A stretch of DNA of 6,964 nucleotides from assembly GCA_947165115.1 (NCBI GenBank), contig CAMUZD010000085.1:1-6964 (forward strand), written 5' to 3'. The notes beneath the pieces are model-generated. The model did no database searches, had not been told where the DNA came from, and saw nothing but the letters and a program-made list of their open reading frames with translations. Source of the DNA: an uncultured Clostridia bacterium (GTDB taxonomy: Bacteria; Bacillota; Clostridia; Oscillospirales; Acutalibacteraceae). Below, in pieces: positions 6,317 through 6,964 of the stretch; positions within the stretch are counted from its first letter, which is position 1; each line of letters begins with the position of its first letter. A program made the translations under genes and the position numbers.

Positions 6317-6964
6317 AATAGATGATTTTATTCAGGAAAAGGCCTTCGGGCCTTGCGGTTGCTCCCGCGCGGCTTCTGTCCTTGGAAAGAATTATGTCTG
6401 TAATTGTGCCGGGTTCAATCTTGCCGGCGGATATGTCAATCAGCGTGCCGGTCATTATCCTGACCATGTTATAAAGAAACCCGTCGGCGCGCACTCTGAA
6501 AATGACGAGGTCTCCTTCTCTTGTAACCTGAGCCTCTGTTACATTTCTGACCGTATCCTCAACGCTGCTGCCGGCCGCGCAGAAGGCGGAATAATCATAC
6601 CGCCCGATAAACTGCTCCGCCTGCGATGAGAGAAAAGCCTCATCAAGCGGGTATTTGTAATGGAGTGAGTATTTATACAAAAACGGGTTCTTTTCCGGTT
6701 TGTTCCATATTTTATAGATGTATTCCTTTGATTTGCAGTCATAGCGCGCGTGGAATTCATAGGGAGCTTCACGGCAGTCCGAAACTGCTATATCATCGGG
6801 GAGATTTGCGTTCAATGCGGCAACCAGCTTTTCGCAGGAGATTTCGTTTTCCGTGCGGAAATTACAGCAATACATATTCGCGTGAACTCCCGCGTCAGTC
6901 CTCGAACAGCCGATAACATTATCGCGGCTGCCGCAGACTGTCTCCCAGGCATACTGAAGAGTCT
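6315..6964 (-). CDS. truA: tRNA pseudouridine(38-40) synthase TruA, 5' end cut by window edge
   Basis: TruA converts uridines 38, 39 and 40 in the anticodon arm of many tRNAs to pseudouridine in the cytoplasm. The frame is open to the right edge, and 215 residues plus the stop are visible. The first visible residues read TLQYAWETVCGSRD, followed by SRTDAGVHAN, which contains the catalytic aspartate, encoded at 6894-6896. Further family landmarks are KSKEYIYKIWN, GRYDYSAFCAAG, DGFLYNMVRIMTGTL and, at the C-terminus, RAGATARPEGLFL. The ATG at 6875 comes after the catalytic aspartate and is not the start. By comparison with E. coli TruA, whose catalytic residue is D60, roughly 30-40 N-terminal residues are missing. 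It is the most upstream gene visible. Its TGA stop overlaps the ribosome site of the DUF5711-like gene, so translation of the two is probably coupled. Confidence 0.97.
   Translation of the reverse strand, partial: TLQYAWETVCGSRDNVIGCSRTDAGVHANMYCCNFRTENEISCEKLVAALNANLPDDIAVSDCREAPYEFHARYDCKSKEYIYKIWNKPEKNPFLYKYSLHYKYPLDEAFLSSQAEQFIGRYDYSAFCAAGSSVEDTVRNVTEAQVTREGDLVIFRVRADGFLYNMVRIMTGTLIDISAGKIEPGTITDIILSKDRSRAGATARPEGLFLNKIIY

Larger units (their letters stand above)
1..6964 (-). other. Probable single operon of six minus-strand genes
   Basis: Six consecutive genes share the minus strand. Going downstream, the gaps are 11, 40, 12, 18 and 17 bases. None of these gaps can hold a full promoter plus terminator, and I saw no GC-rich hairpin followed by a T run in any of them. 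The promoter should lie beyond the right edge and the terminator beyond the left edge. Internal promoters within coding sequence cannot be excluded by eye. Confidence 0.7.

Noticed and set aside
6626..6916. Plus-strand open frame of 96 residues opposite truA
   Set aside because: Antisense to well-conserved TruA sequence, with no supporting features.

Overview
The window looks like a piece of a Bacillota chromosome, most likely class Clostridia and perhaps an Oscillospirales-type gut bacterium. The reasons are strong AGGAGG-type ribosome binding sites, two non-ATG starts (TTG and GTG), a zinc-finger Clp ATPase of ClpE architecture, and a membrane-anchored DUF5711-like protein. This placement is inference from gene content; no database was searched.

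Everything recognisable lies on the minus strand and is packed head to tail, so transcription runs from right (6964) to left (1). In that order the genes are: truA (tRNA pseudouridine synthase, 5' end outside the window); a DUF5711-like membrane-anchored beta-propeller protein; a CvpA-family membrane protein; a CDP-alcohol phosphatidyltransferase; a ClpE-like AAA+ unfoldase; and a long open frame, cut by the left edge, that joins a TIM-barrel sugar isomerase/epimerase domain to a Gfo/Idh/MocA NAD(P)-dependent oxidoreductase domain. Gaps between genes are about 11 to 40 bases. Each downstream gene has its own Shine-Dalgarno sequence. I saw no convincing promoter or terminator inside, so the whole set reads as one operon whose promoter lies beyond the right edge. 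There is no gene-free stretch longer than about 40 bases.

The first five genes suit a housekeeping and envelope/proteostasis cluster: RNA modification, three membrane or membrane-anchored proteins including a phospholipid head-group transferase, and a Clp unfoldase. The last gene is different in character, being a predicted carbohydrate-converting enzyme. Its two domains are normally separate proteins, often from neighbouring genes. Here they are continuous for 478 codons without a stop, with only a few residues between them. This natural fusion is the most notable item in the window. I found no CRISPR array, mobile element, tRNA, rRNA or integration site.
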